From NCBI RefSeq assembly GCF_036607905.1, contig NZ_CP144555.1, positions 868,001 to 932,000 on the forward strand: a stretch of 64,000 nucleotides of DNA, in the 5' to 3' direction. This document shows, piece after piece, positions 9,307 to 18,042 of this stretch. Positions within the stretch are counted from its first letter, which is position 1; each line of letters starts with the position of its first letter. The notes below the pieces were generated by a model. That model saw only the letters and a program-made list of their open reading frames with translations, was not told the origin of the DNA and did not search any database. Position numbers and translations under genes: made by a program. Source of the stretch: Streptomyces sp. SCSIO 75703. GTDB lineage: Bacteria; Actinomycetota; Actinomycetes; Streptomycetales; Streptomycetaceae.

Positions 9307-9464
9307 CCAGTGTCCTCCCCCGCGCGGACCCTGATCGAACGGGCCGTCACGGCGCCGGACGGGCGCACGCCGGGCGCGGGCGTGACACGGCGGGACCGCG
9401 CGCGGCGCGGCCCCGGTTCGTCTACCGCCTCGGTCCACCCCGATTTCTGCGGCGTTGTCTTCAT
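9303..9464 (-). CDS. Putative small protein coupled to the antiporter
   Basis: 53-codon ORF starting at an ATG with AGGAG 7 nt upstream and ending in a TGA that overlaps the GTG start of the antiporter (GTGA at 9306-9303). The product is basic and rich in Pro and Arg, with no membrane segment and no family I recognise. The good ribosome site and exact stop-start overlap argue for translation. It may act as a coupled leader or be a true small protein. Too short to judge by codon statistics alone. Confidence 0.4.
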   Translation of the reverse strand: MKTTPQKSGWTEAVDEPGPRRARSRRVTPAPGVRPSGAVTARSIRVRAGEDTG

Positions 9465-9867
9465 GGCCCAGCTCCTCTCGTGCACGACCGGCCGACGGCG
9501 TCTCACGCCCGCCGGCGAGCCGCGCCCGCGCGCCTCCCGCGAGGGGAGGACGGCCGCGGGCGGTACGACCGTCGAGACCGGGGAGCACCAGACGAGGGCG
9601 TCACGAAGCGGCGGCCGCCGCAGGGACACTCACTGGGCCGGAAAGGGGGATTGCCTACACCCTCGCCCGAGGCCCCCACACCCGGCCATTGGGGACGCCA
9701 CCCAATTACGTCCGGACCCGACCTGTAGATCAGGGCCGTGGTCAGCGAAAACGGGGAGAAATGGGTACCAGGACCGATGGACCCCGGCGCCCCCGGCACC
9801 CAGTCTGGGTCGGACCGTCGCGCAGGCGGCGGTCGGAGCAGGGACGTGTCAGGGAAGGCGGTACGAG
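9465..9867. other. Divergent intergenic region, antiporter unit / histidine kinase
   Basis: About 400 bases between divergent transcription units without a credible gene. It is relatively A/T-richer near 9640-9730, where promoters for the two sides would be expected, but I cannot assign clear -35/-10 pairs. Confidence 0.4.
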
Positions 9868-10833
9868 GTGCCCTTGTTCTGGAGGATCTCCCTCTTCAAC
9901 GCGGTGGTGCTGGTCACCGCCACCGCGCTGCTGCTGGGACCGGTCACCGTGTCGACGCCCGTTCTGCTCACCGAGGCGGCGATCCTCACGGTCGGCCTGG
10001 CCGTGATCCTGATCGCCAACGCGGTGCTGCTGCGCATCGGCCTCGGCCCGCTGCGGCAGCTCGCGCGCACCATGACCACCACCGACCTGCTGCGGCCCCG
10101 GGCCCGGCCGGCCGCCGACGGCCACGGCGAGATCGCCGAGCTGATCACCACCTTCAACACGATGATCGACCGGCTGGAGGCCGAGCGCGCCTCCAGCGCC
10201 GCCCGCGCCCTCACCGCCCAGGAGTCCGAGCGCCACCGCGTCGCCCAGGAACTGCACGACGAGGTCGGCCAGACCCTCGCCGCCGTCCTGCTCGACCTCA
10301 AGCGGGTCGCCGACCGCGCCCCCGACCCCGTACGGGAACAGCTCCACCAGGTGCAGGAGTCCACCCGCGCCAGCCTGGACGAGATCCGGCGCATCGCCCG
10401 CCGCCTGCTGCCCGGGGTGCTGGAGGAGCTGGGGCTGGCCAGCGCGCTGCGCTCCCTCGCGGCCGAGTTCACCGGGCCGTCGCTCTCCGTGCGGCACCAC
10501 ATCGAACCCCGGCTGCCCGCCCTCGGCGACAACGCCGACCTGGTCCTGTACCGGGTCGCCCAGGAGAGCCTGACCAACGCCGCCCGGCACGCCGGCGCCA
10601 CCCGCGTCGACCTCACCCTGGAGCGCACCGAGGGCGCCGTGGAGCTGAGCGTGCGCGACAACGGCAGCGGCATCGACGACACCGCCGAGGGCGCGGGCAT
10701 CCGCGGCATGCGCGAGCGGGCCCTGCTGATCGGCGCCGACCTGCTGCTGCGGGCCGTGCCGGGCGGCGGCACCGAGGTCCGGCTGACCGTGCCCGTGCCC
10801 GACCTGGAGGCGGAGCCCGCGGGAACACCGTGA
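9868..10833 (+). CDS. Orphan NarL-type sensor histidine kinase
   Basis: Membrane-bound two-component kinase of the HisKA_3/HATPase_c class, 321 residues. Two hydrophobic segments lie at about residues 5-30 and 35-58, followed by a HAMP-like linker. The dimerisation box SERHRVAQELHDEVGQT carries the phospho-accepting His at residue 130. The ATPase domain shows ESLTNAARHA (N box) and DNGSGI (G1) plus GIRGMRERA (G2-like). The GTG start has GGGAAGG 9 nt upstream. No response regulator gene is adjacent (the next gene is a ligase), so the partner must be elsewhere. There is almost no extracellular loop, suggesting sensing in or near the membrane. Confidence 0.9.
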   Translation: MPLFWRISLFNAVVLVTATALLLGPVTVSTPVLLTEAAILTVGLAVILIANAVLLRIGLGPLRQLARTMTTTDLLRPRARPAADGHGEIAELITTFNTMIDRLEAERASSAARALTAQESERHRVAQELHDEVGQTLAAVLLDLKRVADRAPDPVREQLHQVQESTRASLDEIRRIARRLLPGVLEELGLASALRSLAAEFTGPSLSVRHHIEPRLPALGDNADLVLYRVAQESLTNAARHAGATRVDLTLERTEGAVELSVRDNGSGIDDTAEGAGIRGMRERALLIGADLLLRAVPGGGTEVRLTVPVPDLEAEPAGTP

Positions 10834-10875
10834 TCGCCCGCGCGGTTGAGGGGGGTGCGGAACGGAGGCAGGACA

Positions 10876-11940
10876 GTGCACGGTGAGTACAAGATCCCCG
10901 GCGGCAAGCTGGTCGTCGTCGATGTGGAGGTCGAGGACGGCGTGCTGCGGCACGTGCGGGTGGCCGGCGACTTCTTCCTGGAACCGGACGAGGCGCTCGA
11001 CGCGGTCGACCGGGCGCTGGAGGGCGTGCCGGCGAGCACCGACGCCGCGGGGCTGGCGGCGCGGATCGAGGCGGCGCTGCCGGAGGGCACCGTGATGTAC
11101 GGGCTGACGGCGGAGGGCGTCGCCGTCGCGGTGCGCCGCGCGCTGGCCGAGGCCACCGACTGGACCGACTACGACTGGCAGCTCGTCCGCGAGGGCCCGC
11201 AGCCGCCCGCGCTGCACATGGCGCTGGACGAGGTGATCACCGCCGAGGTCGCCGCGGGCCTGCGCCCGCCGACGCTGCGCGTGTGGGAGTGGGCCTCCCC
11301 CGCCGTGATCATCGGCAGCTTCCAGTCGCTGCGCAACGAGGTGGACCCGGAGGGCGCCGCCCGCCACGGCGTCGAGGTGGTCCGCCGGATCTCCGGCGGC
11401 GGCGCCATGTTCGTGGAACCGGGCAACACCATCACCTACTCGCTGTCGGTGCCCGAGTCCCTGGTGCAGGGCCTCTCCTTCCAGGACAGCTACGCCTACC
11501 TCGACGACTGGGTGCTCGGCGCCCTCGCCGACATGGGCGTCCGCGCCTGGTACCAGCCGCTCAACGACATCGCCACCGACCAGGGCAAGATCGCGGGGGC
11601 GGCGCAGAAGCGGATGGTGGGGCACGCGGGCCGCCCCGGCGCGGTGCTGCACCACGTGACGATGTCGTACGACATCGACGCGGACAAGATGCTGGACGTG
11701 CTGCGCATCGGGCGGGAGAAGCTGTCCGGCAAGGGCATCGGCAGCGCGAGGAAGCGGGTCGATCCGCTGCGCCGGCAGACCGGCCTGTCCCGCGAGGCGG
11801 TGATCGACCGCATGGTCGCCTCCTTCGCGGCGCGGTACGGGCTGGCCGAGGGCAAGGTGGGCGAGGACGAGCTGACGCGGGCCCACGAGCTGGCGCGGGA
11901 GAAGTTCTCCTCCCCCGAGTGGACCGCCCGGGTCCCCTGA
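10876..11940 (+). CDS. Lipoate--protein ligase family protein
   Basis: Biotin/lipoate A/B protein-ligase family enzyme, 354 residues. The N-terminal 90 residues form a separate domain resembling the accessory domain that LplA carries at its C-terminus (opening GEYKIPGGKLVVVDVEV). The catalytic domain follows, with RRISGGGAMFVEPGN, the lipoyl-AMP binding loop, and NDIATDQGKIAGAAQKR, whose Lys is the expected adenylate-binding residue. The likely role is attachment of lipoate or octanoate to E2/GcvH-type domains, or a related acyl transfer. The GTG start has GGAGG upstream at a good distance. It lies 42 nt after the kinase gene and may be co-transcribed, though a link is unclear. Confidence 0.88.
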   Translation: MHGEYKIPGGKLVVVDVEVEDGVLRHVRVAGDFFLEPDEALDAVDRALEGVPASTDAAGLAARIEAALPEGTVMYGLTAEGVAVAVRRALAEATDWTDYDWQLVREGPQPPALHMALDEVITAEVAAGLRPPTLRVWEWASPAVIIGSFQSLRNEVDPEGAARHGVEVVRRISGGGAMFVEPGNTITYSLSVPESLVQGLSFQDSYAYLDDWVLGALADMGVRAWYQPLNDIATDQGKIAGAAQKRMVGHAGRPGAVLHHVTMSYDIDADKMLDVLRIGREKLSGKGIGSARKRVDPLRRQTGLSREAVIDRMVASFAARYGLAEGKVGEDELTRAHELAREKFSSPEWTARVP

Positions 11941-11944
11941 CAGG

Positions 11945-11975
11945 CACCCGCCGCCGGCCGTCGCGGCGGTGTTTT
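11945..11975 (+). terminator. Intrinsic terminator after the ligase gene
   Basis: CACCCGCCGC (11945-11954) pairs with GCGGCGGTG (11963-11971), with one bulged base, and TTTT follows at 11972-11975. It sits just after the ligase stop codon. Confidence 0.65.
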
Positions 11976-12148
11976 CGCTGGTCTGTGGTGGTCCGGGGGC
12001 ATCCGTCCGGGGGCTTTGCGGTGCGTCTGCGTCACCGCGCGGGCACGGTCCGAGTTGGCCCTTCCGCCGCACCGCCTCTCGTGTGAGACTGACGTCCCCG
12101 TCCGCTGTGCGGACCCCTCTCCGCACCGTCCCCCACGAGAAGTGCGCC

Positions 12149-12814
12149 GTGCGTCCCCTTCCCCTGCCCCTCGCCCTCACCGCGCGTCTGGCCCCGGTCG
12201 CCGTGCTCGCCACGGCGGGCTGGGCCCTGTCGTCCGGGCCGGAGACGAGACCGGTCGCCGAGCGCGAGCGGCCGCCCGAGCCGGGGGCCTCGCAGTCCCC
12301 GTCCGCCCCGGCGACGGAGGCGGTGACCAAGACCCATGCCGCCGCGCCCGCGCCGTGCGAGGTGCTCGCCGAGAAGACGATCACGTCGCTGGTGCCGGGC
12401 GTGAAGACCGAGGGCAAGGAGATCCCGTCCACCGACACGAAGGTGCGCCGCACCTGCTCGTGGAACGCGCTCAAGGGGTTCGACTACCGCTGGCTCGACG
12501 TCTCCTACGAGGTGATGGCCACCGACGAGGCGGCCGGGAAGTCGTACAAGGAGCGGGTCGCCGACCGCGGCGGCGGCGGCGAGGTCCCGGGCCTGGGCGA
12601 CGAGGCGTACTCGGTGGTCAACCTCACCACCGAGGACAAGCAGGAGACCCGCGAGGGCACGGTGCTGGTCCGCGCGGCCAACGCGCTGGTGATGATCACG
12701 TACAACGGCAGCGACTTCGAGAGCGGGCGGGCCCCCGCCACCGACGTGATCAACAAGGGGGCCATCCAGGCCGCGAAGGAGGCGGTGGCCGCGTTGTCGG
12801 CCGGTTCGGCCTGA
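12149..12814 (+). CDS. Secreted or membrane-anchored DUF3558-like protein
   Basis: 221-residue exported protein. The N-terminus is a signal sequence or anchor (about residues 5-28, Leu/Ala-rich), followed by a Pro/Glu-rich linker and a compact domain with two Cys (in APCEVL and RRTCSW) about 40 residues apart, likely a disulfide. The domain layout (start ...C..L, then C.W, then GLGDEAY) resembles DUF3558 lipoproteins of actinomycetes, but no lipobox Cys follows the signal segment. I chose GTG 12149 because GAGAAG lies 6-7 nt upstream; frames reading further up lack a ribosome site. Confidence 0.7.
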   Translation: MRPLPLPLALTARLAPVAVLATAGWALSSGPETRPVAERERPPEPGASQSPSAPATEAVTKTHAAAPAPCEVLAEKTITSLVPGVKTEGKEIPSTDTKVRRTCSWNALKGFDYRWLDVSYEVMATDEAAGKSYKERVADRGGGGEVPGLGDEAYSVVNLTTEDKQETREGTVLVRAANALVMITYNGSDFESGRAPATDVINKGAIQAAKEAVAALSAGSA

Positions 12815-12833
12815 CCCGCCGCCCGGCCGCGGC

Positions 12834-13856
12834 TCAGCCGCCCACGGCCGGGATCACCCGGCTGCCGTAGGCGTCGATCACGGCTTCCCGGGCGTCGTGC
12901 ATGGCGTACAGGGCGAACTGGTCGACGCCGAGGGCGCGCAGCGCGGTCAGCTTCTCGATGTGGCGTTCCACCGGGCCGGTCAGGCAGAACCGGTCGACGA
13001 TCGCGTCGGGCACGAACCGGGTGTCCGGGTTGCCGCTGCGCCCGTGGTGGGCGTAGTCGTAGCCCTCGCGGGCCGCGATGTAGTCGGTGAGTTCGCCGGG
13101 GACGGCGGCCGAGTGGGTGCCGTAGCGGGCGACGAGGTCGGCGACGTGGTTGCCGACCATGCCGCCGAACCAGCGGCACTGCTCGCGGGCGTGGGCGAGC
13201 GCGGCGGGCGAGTCGTCCTCGGTGACGTAGGCGGGGGCGGCGACGCAGACCGTCACCTCGGACGGGTCCCGTCCGGCCGCGGCGGCGGCCTCGCGGACGG
13301 TGCGGACCATGGACTCGGTGAGGTAGAGGTCGGCGAGCTGGAGGATGAACCCGTCGGCCTCCTCGCCGGCGGTCCGCAGCGCCTTCGGCCCGTACGCGGC
13401 CATCCACACGGGCAGTTCGGCGCCGGGGCGCACCCAGGGGAAGGAGACGACGGTGCCGCCGCCGAGGTCGGCCCGCTCACCCCGGGCCAGGGCGCGGATG
13501 ACCTTCATGGCCTCGCTGAGGGTGGCCAGCGTGACGGGCCTGCGGCCGGCCACCCGCATCGCGGAGTCGCCGCGCCCGATGCCGCAGACGGTGCGGTTGC
13601 CGTACATGTCGTTGAGGGTGGCGAAGGTCGAGGCGGTCACCTCCCAGGCGCGGGTGGCCGGGTTGGTCACCATCGGCCCGACCGTCAGCCGGTCGGTGTG
13701 GGCCAGGATCTGGCTGTGGATCACGTACGGTTCCTGCCACAGCACGCAGGAGTCGAAGGTCCAGCCGTGGGTGAAGCCGTTGCGCTCGGCCCGCCGCATG
13801 AGGGAGACGACCCGGGAGGCCGGCGGGTCGGTCTGCAGGACGAGTCCGAAGTCCAT
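12834..13856 (-). CDS. LLM-class F420-dependent oxidoreductase (TIGR03842-like)
   Basis: Luciferase-like TIM-barrel oxidoreductase, 340 residues, probably using reduced coenzyme F420 or FMN. The N-terminus MDFGLVLQTDPPASRVV and the internal GIGRGDSAMRVAGRRPVT block match the TIGR03842 subgroup. ATG 13856 has GGAGC 7 nt upstream. It is the last gene of the pyrimidine/hydantoin operon, 11 nt after dihydropyrimidinase. No dihydropyrimidine dehydrogenase is present in the window, so this enzyme may carry out the redox step, or oxidise a downstream intermediate; that is inference from context. Confidence 0.9.
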   Translation of the reverse strand: MDFGLVLQTDPPASRVVSLMRRAERNGFTHGWTFDSCVLWQEPYVIHSQILAHTDRLTVGPMVTNPATRAWEVTASTFATLNDMYGNRTVCGIGRGDSAMRVAGRRPVTLATLSEAMKVIRALARGERADLGGGTVVSFPWVRPGAELPVWMAAYGPKALRTAGEEADGFILQLADLYLTESMVRTVREAAAAAGRDPSEVTVCVAAPAYVTEDDSPAALAHAREQCRWFGGMVGNHVADLVARYGTHSAAVPGELTDYIAAREGYDYAHHGRSGNPDTRFVPDAIVDRFCLTGPVERHIEKLTALRALGVDQFALYAMHDAREAVIDAYGSRVIPAVGG

Positions 13857-13867
13857 GGGCACCGCTC

Positions 13868-15271
13868 CTAGGCGAGGTACTGGCAGGTGGAGCGCGGCAG
13901 GTAGACGCCGTGGCCGGGGCGCCCGGTCCAGCGGCCGGCGGTCACGACGGGCTCGCCGCGGGAGAGGACCGTCTCGGCCCGTCCGGTGAGCCGGCGGCCC
14001 TCGTACGGCGAGTAGTCGACGTTCATGTGGTGGGTGCGGGCGGAGACGACGTGTTCGGCGCGGGGGTCGTAGACGACCAGGTCGGCGTCGGAGCCGGGGG
14101 CGAGGGTGCCCTTGCGCGGGTAGAGGCCGAACATGCGGGCCGGGGCGGCGCAGGCGATCTCGATCCAGCGGCGGCGGGTGATGCGGCCCTCGACGACGGC
14201 CTGGTGGAGCAGGTCCATGCGGTTCTCGACGCCCGGCATGCCGTTGGGGATGCGGGAGAAGTCGTCGCGGCCCCGTTCCTTCTGGCCGGCGAAGCAGAAG
14301 GGGCAGTGGTCGGTGGAGACCACCTGGAGGTCGTCGGTGCGCAGCCCCCGCCACAGGGCGTCCTGGTGTTCCTGGGGTCTGAGGGGCGTGCTGCACACGT
14401 ACTTGGCGCCTTCGAAGCCGGGGTCGGCGAGCCGGTCGGCGGTGAGGAAGAGGTACTGGGGGCAGGTCTCGCCGAAGACGGGCAGGCCCCGGTCGCGGGC
14501 GCGGACCAGTTCGGCGAGCGCTTCGCGGGCGGAGACGTGCACGACGTACAGCGGCGCTCCGGCGACCTCGGCGAGGCGGATGGCGCGGTGGGTGGCCTCG
14601 GCCTCCAGCAGGGCCTTGCGGACCTCGCCGTGGTGGCGCGGGTCGGTGTCGCCGCGGGCGAGGGCCTGTTCGACGAGGACGTCGATGGCGATGCCGTTCT
14701 CGGCGTGCATCATGATCAGCCCGCCGTTGCCGGCGGCGCGCTGCATGGCGCGCAGGATGCGGCCGTCGTCGCTGTAGAAGACGCCGGGATAGGCCATGAA
14801 CTGCTTGAAGGAGGTGACGCCCTCCGCGACCAGCAGGTCCATCTCGGCGAGCGTGTCCTCGCGCACATCGGAGACGATCATGTGGAAGGCGTAGTCGACG
14901 GCGCAGACGCCCTCGGCCTTGGCGTGCCAGGCGTCGAGTCCCTCGCGCAGGCCGCGGCCGGGGGTCTGGATCGCGAAGTCGACGATGGTGGTGGTGCCGC
15001 CCCAGGCGGCGGCGCGGGTGCCGGTCTCGAAGGTGTCGGACGCCCGGGTGCCGCCGAAGGGCATCTCCATGTGGGTGTGGGCGTCCACCCCGCCCGGGAC
15101 GACGTACTTGCCGGTGGCGTCGATGACGCGGTCGGCGGTGAGGGCGGCGGCGGCCGGGGTGCCGGCCGCGGCGAGGGCGGCGACGCGTCCGTCCTCGACG
15201 AGGACGTCGGCGTGCGTCTCGTCGCTCGCGGTGACGACGAGGCCGCCGCGGACGAGGGTGCTGCTGCTCAT
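13868..15271 (-). CDS. hydA: Dihydropyrimidinase (D-hydantoinase)
   Basis: Zinc amidohydrolase that opens the ring of dihydrouracil, dihydrothymine or 5-substituted hydantoins to N-carbamoyl beta-amino acids. 467 residues, normal length. The binuclear metal site is complete: H65 and H67 in AHTHMEMPFGG, carboxylated Lys K156 in VTSFKQFMAYPG, H189 in MMHAENG, H245 in VVHVSA and D321 in STDHCPF. It is third in a four-gene operon after the ureidopropionase and aminotransferase genes. Substrate choice between dihydropyrimidine and hydantoin is not decidable from sequence, but the neighbouring carbamoyl hydrolase favours pyrimidine degradation. Confidence 0.95.
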   Translation of the reverse strand: MSSSTLVRGGLVVTASDETHADVLVEDGRVAALAAAGTPAAAALTADRVIDATGKYVVPGGVDAHTHMEMPFGGTRASDTFETGTRAAAWGGTTTIVDFAIQTPGRGLREGLDAWHAKAEGVCAVDYAFHMIVSDVREDTLAEMDLLVAEGVTSFKQFMAYPGVFYSDDGRILRAMQRAAGNGGLIMMHAENGIAIDVLVEQALARGDTDPRHHGEVRKALLEAEATHRAIRLAEVAGAPLYVVHVSAREALAELVRARDRGLPVFGETCPQYLFLTADRLADPGFEGAKYVCSTPLRPQEHQDALWRGLRTDDLQVVSTDHCPFCFAGQKERGRDDFSRIPNGMPGVENRMDLLHQAVVEGRITRRRWIEIACAAPARMFGLYPRKGTLAPGSDADLVVYDPRAEHVVSARTHHMNVDYSPYEGRRLTGRAETVLSRGEPVVTAGRWTGRPGHGVYLPRSTCQYLA

Positions 15272-15305
15272 GGCTCGTGCCTCCGGTCGGGACGGCGGCG
15301 GGCTG

Positions 15306-16589
15306 TCACAGGCCGCGCAGGGCGGATTCGAGGACGGCGGCGCCCTCCTCGGCCTCGGCGACGGTGAGGGAGAGCGGCGGGGCGATGCGCAGGGCGCTGG
15401 TGGAGTGGCCGCCGCCCTTGCCGATGAGCAGTCCGCCGGCGCGGGCGGCCTCCAGGACGGCGGAGGCGGCCTCGTGGTCGGCCTCGTCGGTGCCGGGGCG
15501 GACCAGTTCGACGCCGATCATCAGTCCGCGCCCGCGCACCTCGCGGACGTGGGGCACCTGGGCGGCGACGGCCCGCAGCCGTTCGATGAGCAGTCCGCCG
15601 ACGCGGCGGGCGTTGCCCTGGAGGTCGTGTTCCAGCAGGTAGGCGAGGTTGGCGAGGCCGGCCGCCATGGTGACCTGGGTGCCGCCGAAGGTGGAGATGC
15701 TGTGGGCGTCGAGGCAGTTCATGATCTCGGCGCGGGCGATGACGCCGCCGACGGACATGCCGTTGCCGAGGCCCTTGGCGAAGGTCACGATGTCGGGCGG
15801 GCCGCTGCGGCCGTGGGCCTGCCAGCCCCAGAAGTGGTCGCCGGTGCGGCCCCAGCCGGTCTGCACCTCGTCGGCGATCCACAGGATGCCCCGTTCGCGC
15901 AGCACCTCGCGGAAGGCGGCGTAGAGGCCGTCGGGCGGGGAGGTGAAGCCGCCGACGCCCTGGACCGGCTCGGCGATCAGGGCGGCCGGGGCGCGGGTGT
16001 GGCCGAGCAGGTCCTCCAGGTCCCGGACGCAGGCCGCGATGAACTCCCGGTCGTCCAGGTGGGCGAAGGGGCCGCGGGTGCGGACGCCGCCGTGCACGTA
16101 GAGGGTCTGGAGCGGGGAGAGGGAGGTCGGGGACCAGCCGCGGTTGCCGGTGACGCCGACGGAGGAGAAGGAGCGGCCGTGGTAGCTGTTGCGCATCGCG
16201 AGGACGGTGTTGCTGCGCCGGTGGGTGGTGGCGAGCAGCAGGGCGGTGTCGTTGGCCTCGGTGCCGGAGGTGGTGAAGAAGACGCGGGCGTCGGGGATGC
16301 CGCTCAGGTGGGCGACGCGTTCGGCGAGGTCGACCATGGGGCGGTTGAGGTAGAGCGTGGAGGTGTGCAGGACGCGTCCGGCCTGGTCGCCGACGGCCTT
16401 GGTGACCTCGGGCAGGGCGTGCGCGGTCATGGTGGTGAGGATGCCGCCGAAGAAGTCGAGGTAGCGGCGGCCGGCGGCGTCCCAGACGTGGCGGCCCTCG
16501 CCGTGGGTGATCTCCAGGGGCTCCTCGTAGTAGAGGGCGAGCCAGTCGGGCAGGACGGCCCGGTGGCGGCCGAGCAGGTCGCGGTTCAC
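15306..16589 (-). CDS. Class III PLP aminotransferase (likely beta-alanine/beta-aminoisobutyrate transaminase)
   Basis: PLP-dependent class III aminotransferase, 427 residues. PLP lysine K272 sits in DIVTFAKGLGNGMSVGG, the ring-N contact D240 in ILWIADEVQTGWGRTG, and the phosphate loop in TTSGTEAND (about 106-114). It resembles alanine-glyoxylate-aminotransferase-2-like enzymes, which can use beta-alanine or beta-aminoisobutyrate. This fits its place between beta-ureidopropionase and dihydropyrimidinase: it would remove the amino group from the beta-amino acid they release. The GTG start overlaps the stop of the upstream amidohydrolase (GTGA at 16589-16586), so expression is coupled. Confidence 0.92.
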   Translation of the reverse strand: MNRDLLGRHRAVLPDWLALYYEEPLEITHGEGRHVWDAAGRRYLDFFGGILTTMTAHALPEVTKAVGDQAGRVLHTSTLYLNRPMVDLAERVAHLSGIPDARVFFTTSGTEANDTALLLATTHRRSNTVLAMRNSYHGRSFSSVGVTGNRGWSPTSLSPLQTLYVHGGVRTRGPFAHLDDREFIAACVRDLEDLLGHTRAPAALIAEPVQGVGGFTSPPDGLYAAFREVLRERGILWIADEVQTGWGRTGDHFWGWQAHGRSGPPDIVTFAKGLGNGMSVGGVIARAEIMNCLDAHSISTFGGTQVTMAAGLANLAYLLEHDLQGNARRVGGLLIERLRAVAAQVPHVREVRGRGLMIGVELVRPGTDEADHEAASAVLEAARAGGLLIGKGGGHSTSALRIAPPLSLTVAEAEEGAAVLESALRGL

Positions 16590-17428
16590 GGGCGCACCAG
16601 CCCTTCGTAGGCGTCGGGGCGGCGGTCGCGGTAGAAGGCCCATTCGCGGCGCACCTCGTCGACGAGGCCGAAGTCGAGGTCGCGGACGAGGAGTTCCTCC
16701 TCGGTGTCGGAGGCCGGGTCGCCGACGAGGCGTCCGCGCGGGTCGGCGAAGTACGAGGAGCCGTAGAAGTCGTTGTCGCCGTACTCCTCGACGCCGACGC
16801 GGTTGATGGCGGCGACGAAGTACTGGTTGGCGACGGCCGCGGCGGGCTGTTCCAGCCGCCACAGGTGGGCGGAGAGCCCGCGGTGGGTGGCGGACGGGTT
16901 GTAGACCAACTGCGCTCCGGCGAGGCCGAGTTGGCGCCAGCCCTCGGGGAAGTGCCGGTCGTAGCAGATAGAGACGCCGATCCGGCCTGCGGCGGTGTCG
17001 AAGACGGGCCAGCCGAGGTTGCCGGGGCGGAAGTAGTACTTCTCCCAGAAGCCGGGGAGCTGGGGGATGTGGTGCTTGCGGTACTTGCCGAGGTAGGTGC
17101 CGTCGGCGTCGATCACGGCCGCGGTGTTGTAGTGGAAGCCGGGCTGCTCGGTCTCGAAGACCGGCACGACCACCACCATGCCGGTCTCGCGGGCCAGCGC
17201 GCTCATGCGGGTCACGGTGGGCCCGTCGGGGACGGCCTCGGCCCAGCGGTGGTGCGCGGGGTCCTGGACCTGGCAGAAGTAGGGGGCGTTGAAGACCTCC
17301 TGGAAGCCGATGACCCGCGCGCCGCGCCGGGCGGCCTCACGGGCGTGCTCCTCGTGTTTCGCCAGCATGGACTCGGTGTCCCCGGTCCAGGTCGCCTGGA
17401 CCAGGGCGGCACGTACGACGTTGGCCAT
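16586..17428 (-). CDS. Beta-ureidopropionase (N-carbamoyl-beta-alanine amidohydrolase), nitrilase superfamily
   Basis: Carbon-nitrogen hydrolase of 280 residues with the full catalytic triad: E44 in FQEVFNAPYF, K118 in YRKHHIP and C155 in SICYDRHFPEG. The DRHFPEG and HHIPQLPGFWEKYYFRPG blocks are typical of beta-ureidopropionases. It converts N-carbamoyl-beta-alanine to beta-alanine, CO2 and ammonia, the last ring-derived step of reductive pyrimidine breakdown. It is the first gene of the operon, with AGGGG about 8 nt before ATG 17428 and the promoter noted at 17488-17516. Confidence 0.94.
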   Translation of the reverse strand: MANVVRAALVQATWTGDTESMLAKHEEHAREAARRGARVIGFQEVFNAPYFCQVQDPAHHRWAEAVPDGPTVTRMSALARETGMVVVVPVFETEQPGFHYNTAAVIDADGTYLGKYRKHHIPQLPGFWEKYYFRPGNLGWPVFDTAAGRIGVSICYDRHFPEGWRQLGLAGAQLVYNPSATHRGLSAHLWRLEQPAAAVANQYFVAAINRVGVEEYGDNDFYGSSYFADPRGRLVGDPASDTEEELLVRDLDFGLVDEVRREWAFYRDRRPDAYEGLVRP

Positions 17429-17487
17429 GAGGGTGCCCCTTCGACACGACGCCAGAGCCTTGCCCGTGGGCGGGCCGTAGAGGGACG

Positions 17488-17516
17488 AACGTAGGCGCAA
17501 CGGGCGGGCTTGCCAA
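17488..17516 (-). promoter_or_regulatory. Promoter of the pyrimidine-catabolism operon
   Basis: Minus-strand TTGGCA (17516-17511), a 17-nt spacer and TACGTT (17493-17488). The transcript would begin about 53 nt upstream of the beta-ureidopropionase ATG. The remaining gap up to 17769 has no gene but contains a 20-bp tandem repeat (GACGRAGGGCGGCGCGGCCG at 17611-17630 and 17631-17650). Confidence 0.5.
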
Positions 17517-17769
17517 GACCATCGCCGCCACGCCGCGGTGTCGGCCGGATTTCACACCCCGGTGGCCGAGCGCTGGGCCGCCGGGAGCACGCCCCCTGCT
17601 CCATCGGGCGGACGGAGGGCGGCGCGGCCGGACGAAGGGCGGCGCGGCCGGGCGGGGGCTTCCCGCGCCGGGCGGGCAAGGCCCCGGCGCCGTGCGGGCC
17701 GGCGCCCGCGCCGCGCCGGAAGGCACCCGCGTCGCATCGGCCCGGCCCGGCGTCGTGCGGCCGGACGGC

Positions 17770-18036
17770 TCAGGCCGAGAGGCGGTCCGGCTCGGCGGGG
17801 GCGCAGGCGAGGGCCAGTTCGTCGAGGGAGAGGCCGAGGGCGCGGGCCAGGGCCGCCACGGTGAAGAAGGCGGGCGTGGGCGCCCGCCCGGTCTCGATCT
17901 TCCGCAGGGTCTCGGCGGAGAGCCCTGCCTCGGCCGCCACGCACGGCATGCTGCGGTCGCCGCGGGCGGCCCGCAGCAGCCGGCCCAGCCGCTCGCCGCG
18001 CTCACGCTCTTCCGGGGTCAGGGGGGTACGCACCAT
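17770..18036 (-). CDS. XRE-family helix-turn-helix regulator
   Basis: 88-residue single-domain Cro/C1-type DNA-binding protein. The HTH runs from about residue 15 to 72, with recognition region AAEAGLSAETLRKIETGRAPTPAFFTVAALARALGL split by the usual turn. There is no sensor or metal domain. It is divergent from the methionine aminopeptidase gene, and the 62-bp gap carries a palindrome and two mirrored -10 boxes. The ATG has no ribosome site and lies 6 nt from a TAGAAT box, so the mRNA is probably leaderless. It likely represses itself and the aminopeptidase gene (inference). Confidence 0.88.
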   Translation of the reverse strand: MVRTPLTPEERERGERLGRLLRAARGDRSMPCVAAEAGLSAETLRKIETGRAPTPAFFTVAALARALGLSLDELALACAPAEPDRLSA

Positions 18037-18042
18037 GGCGTC

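Noticed and set aside
9742..12474. 910-codon minus-strand open frame
   Set aside because: Opposite the histidine kinase and lipoate-ligase genes; no protein-like motifs.
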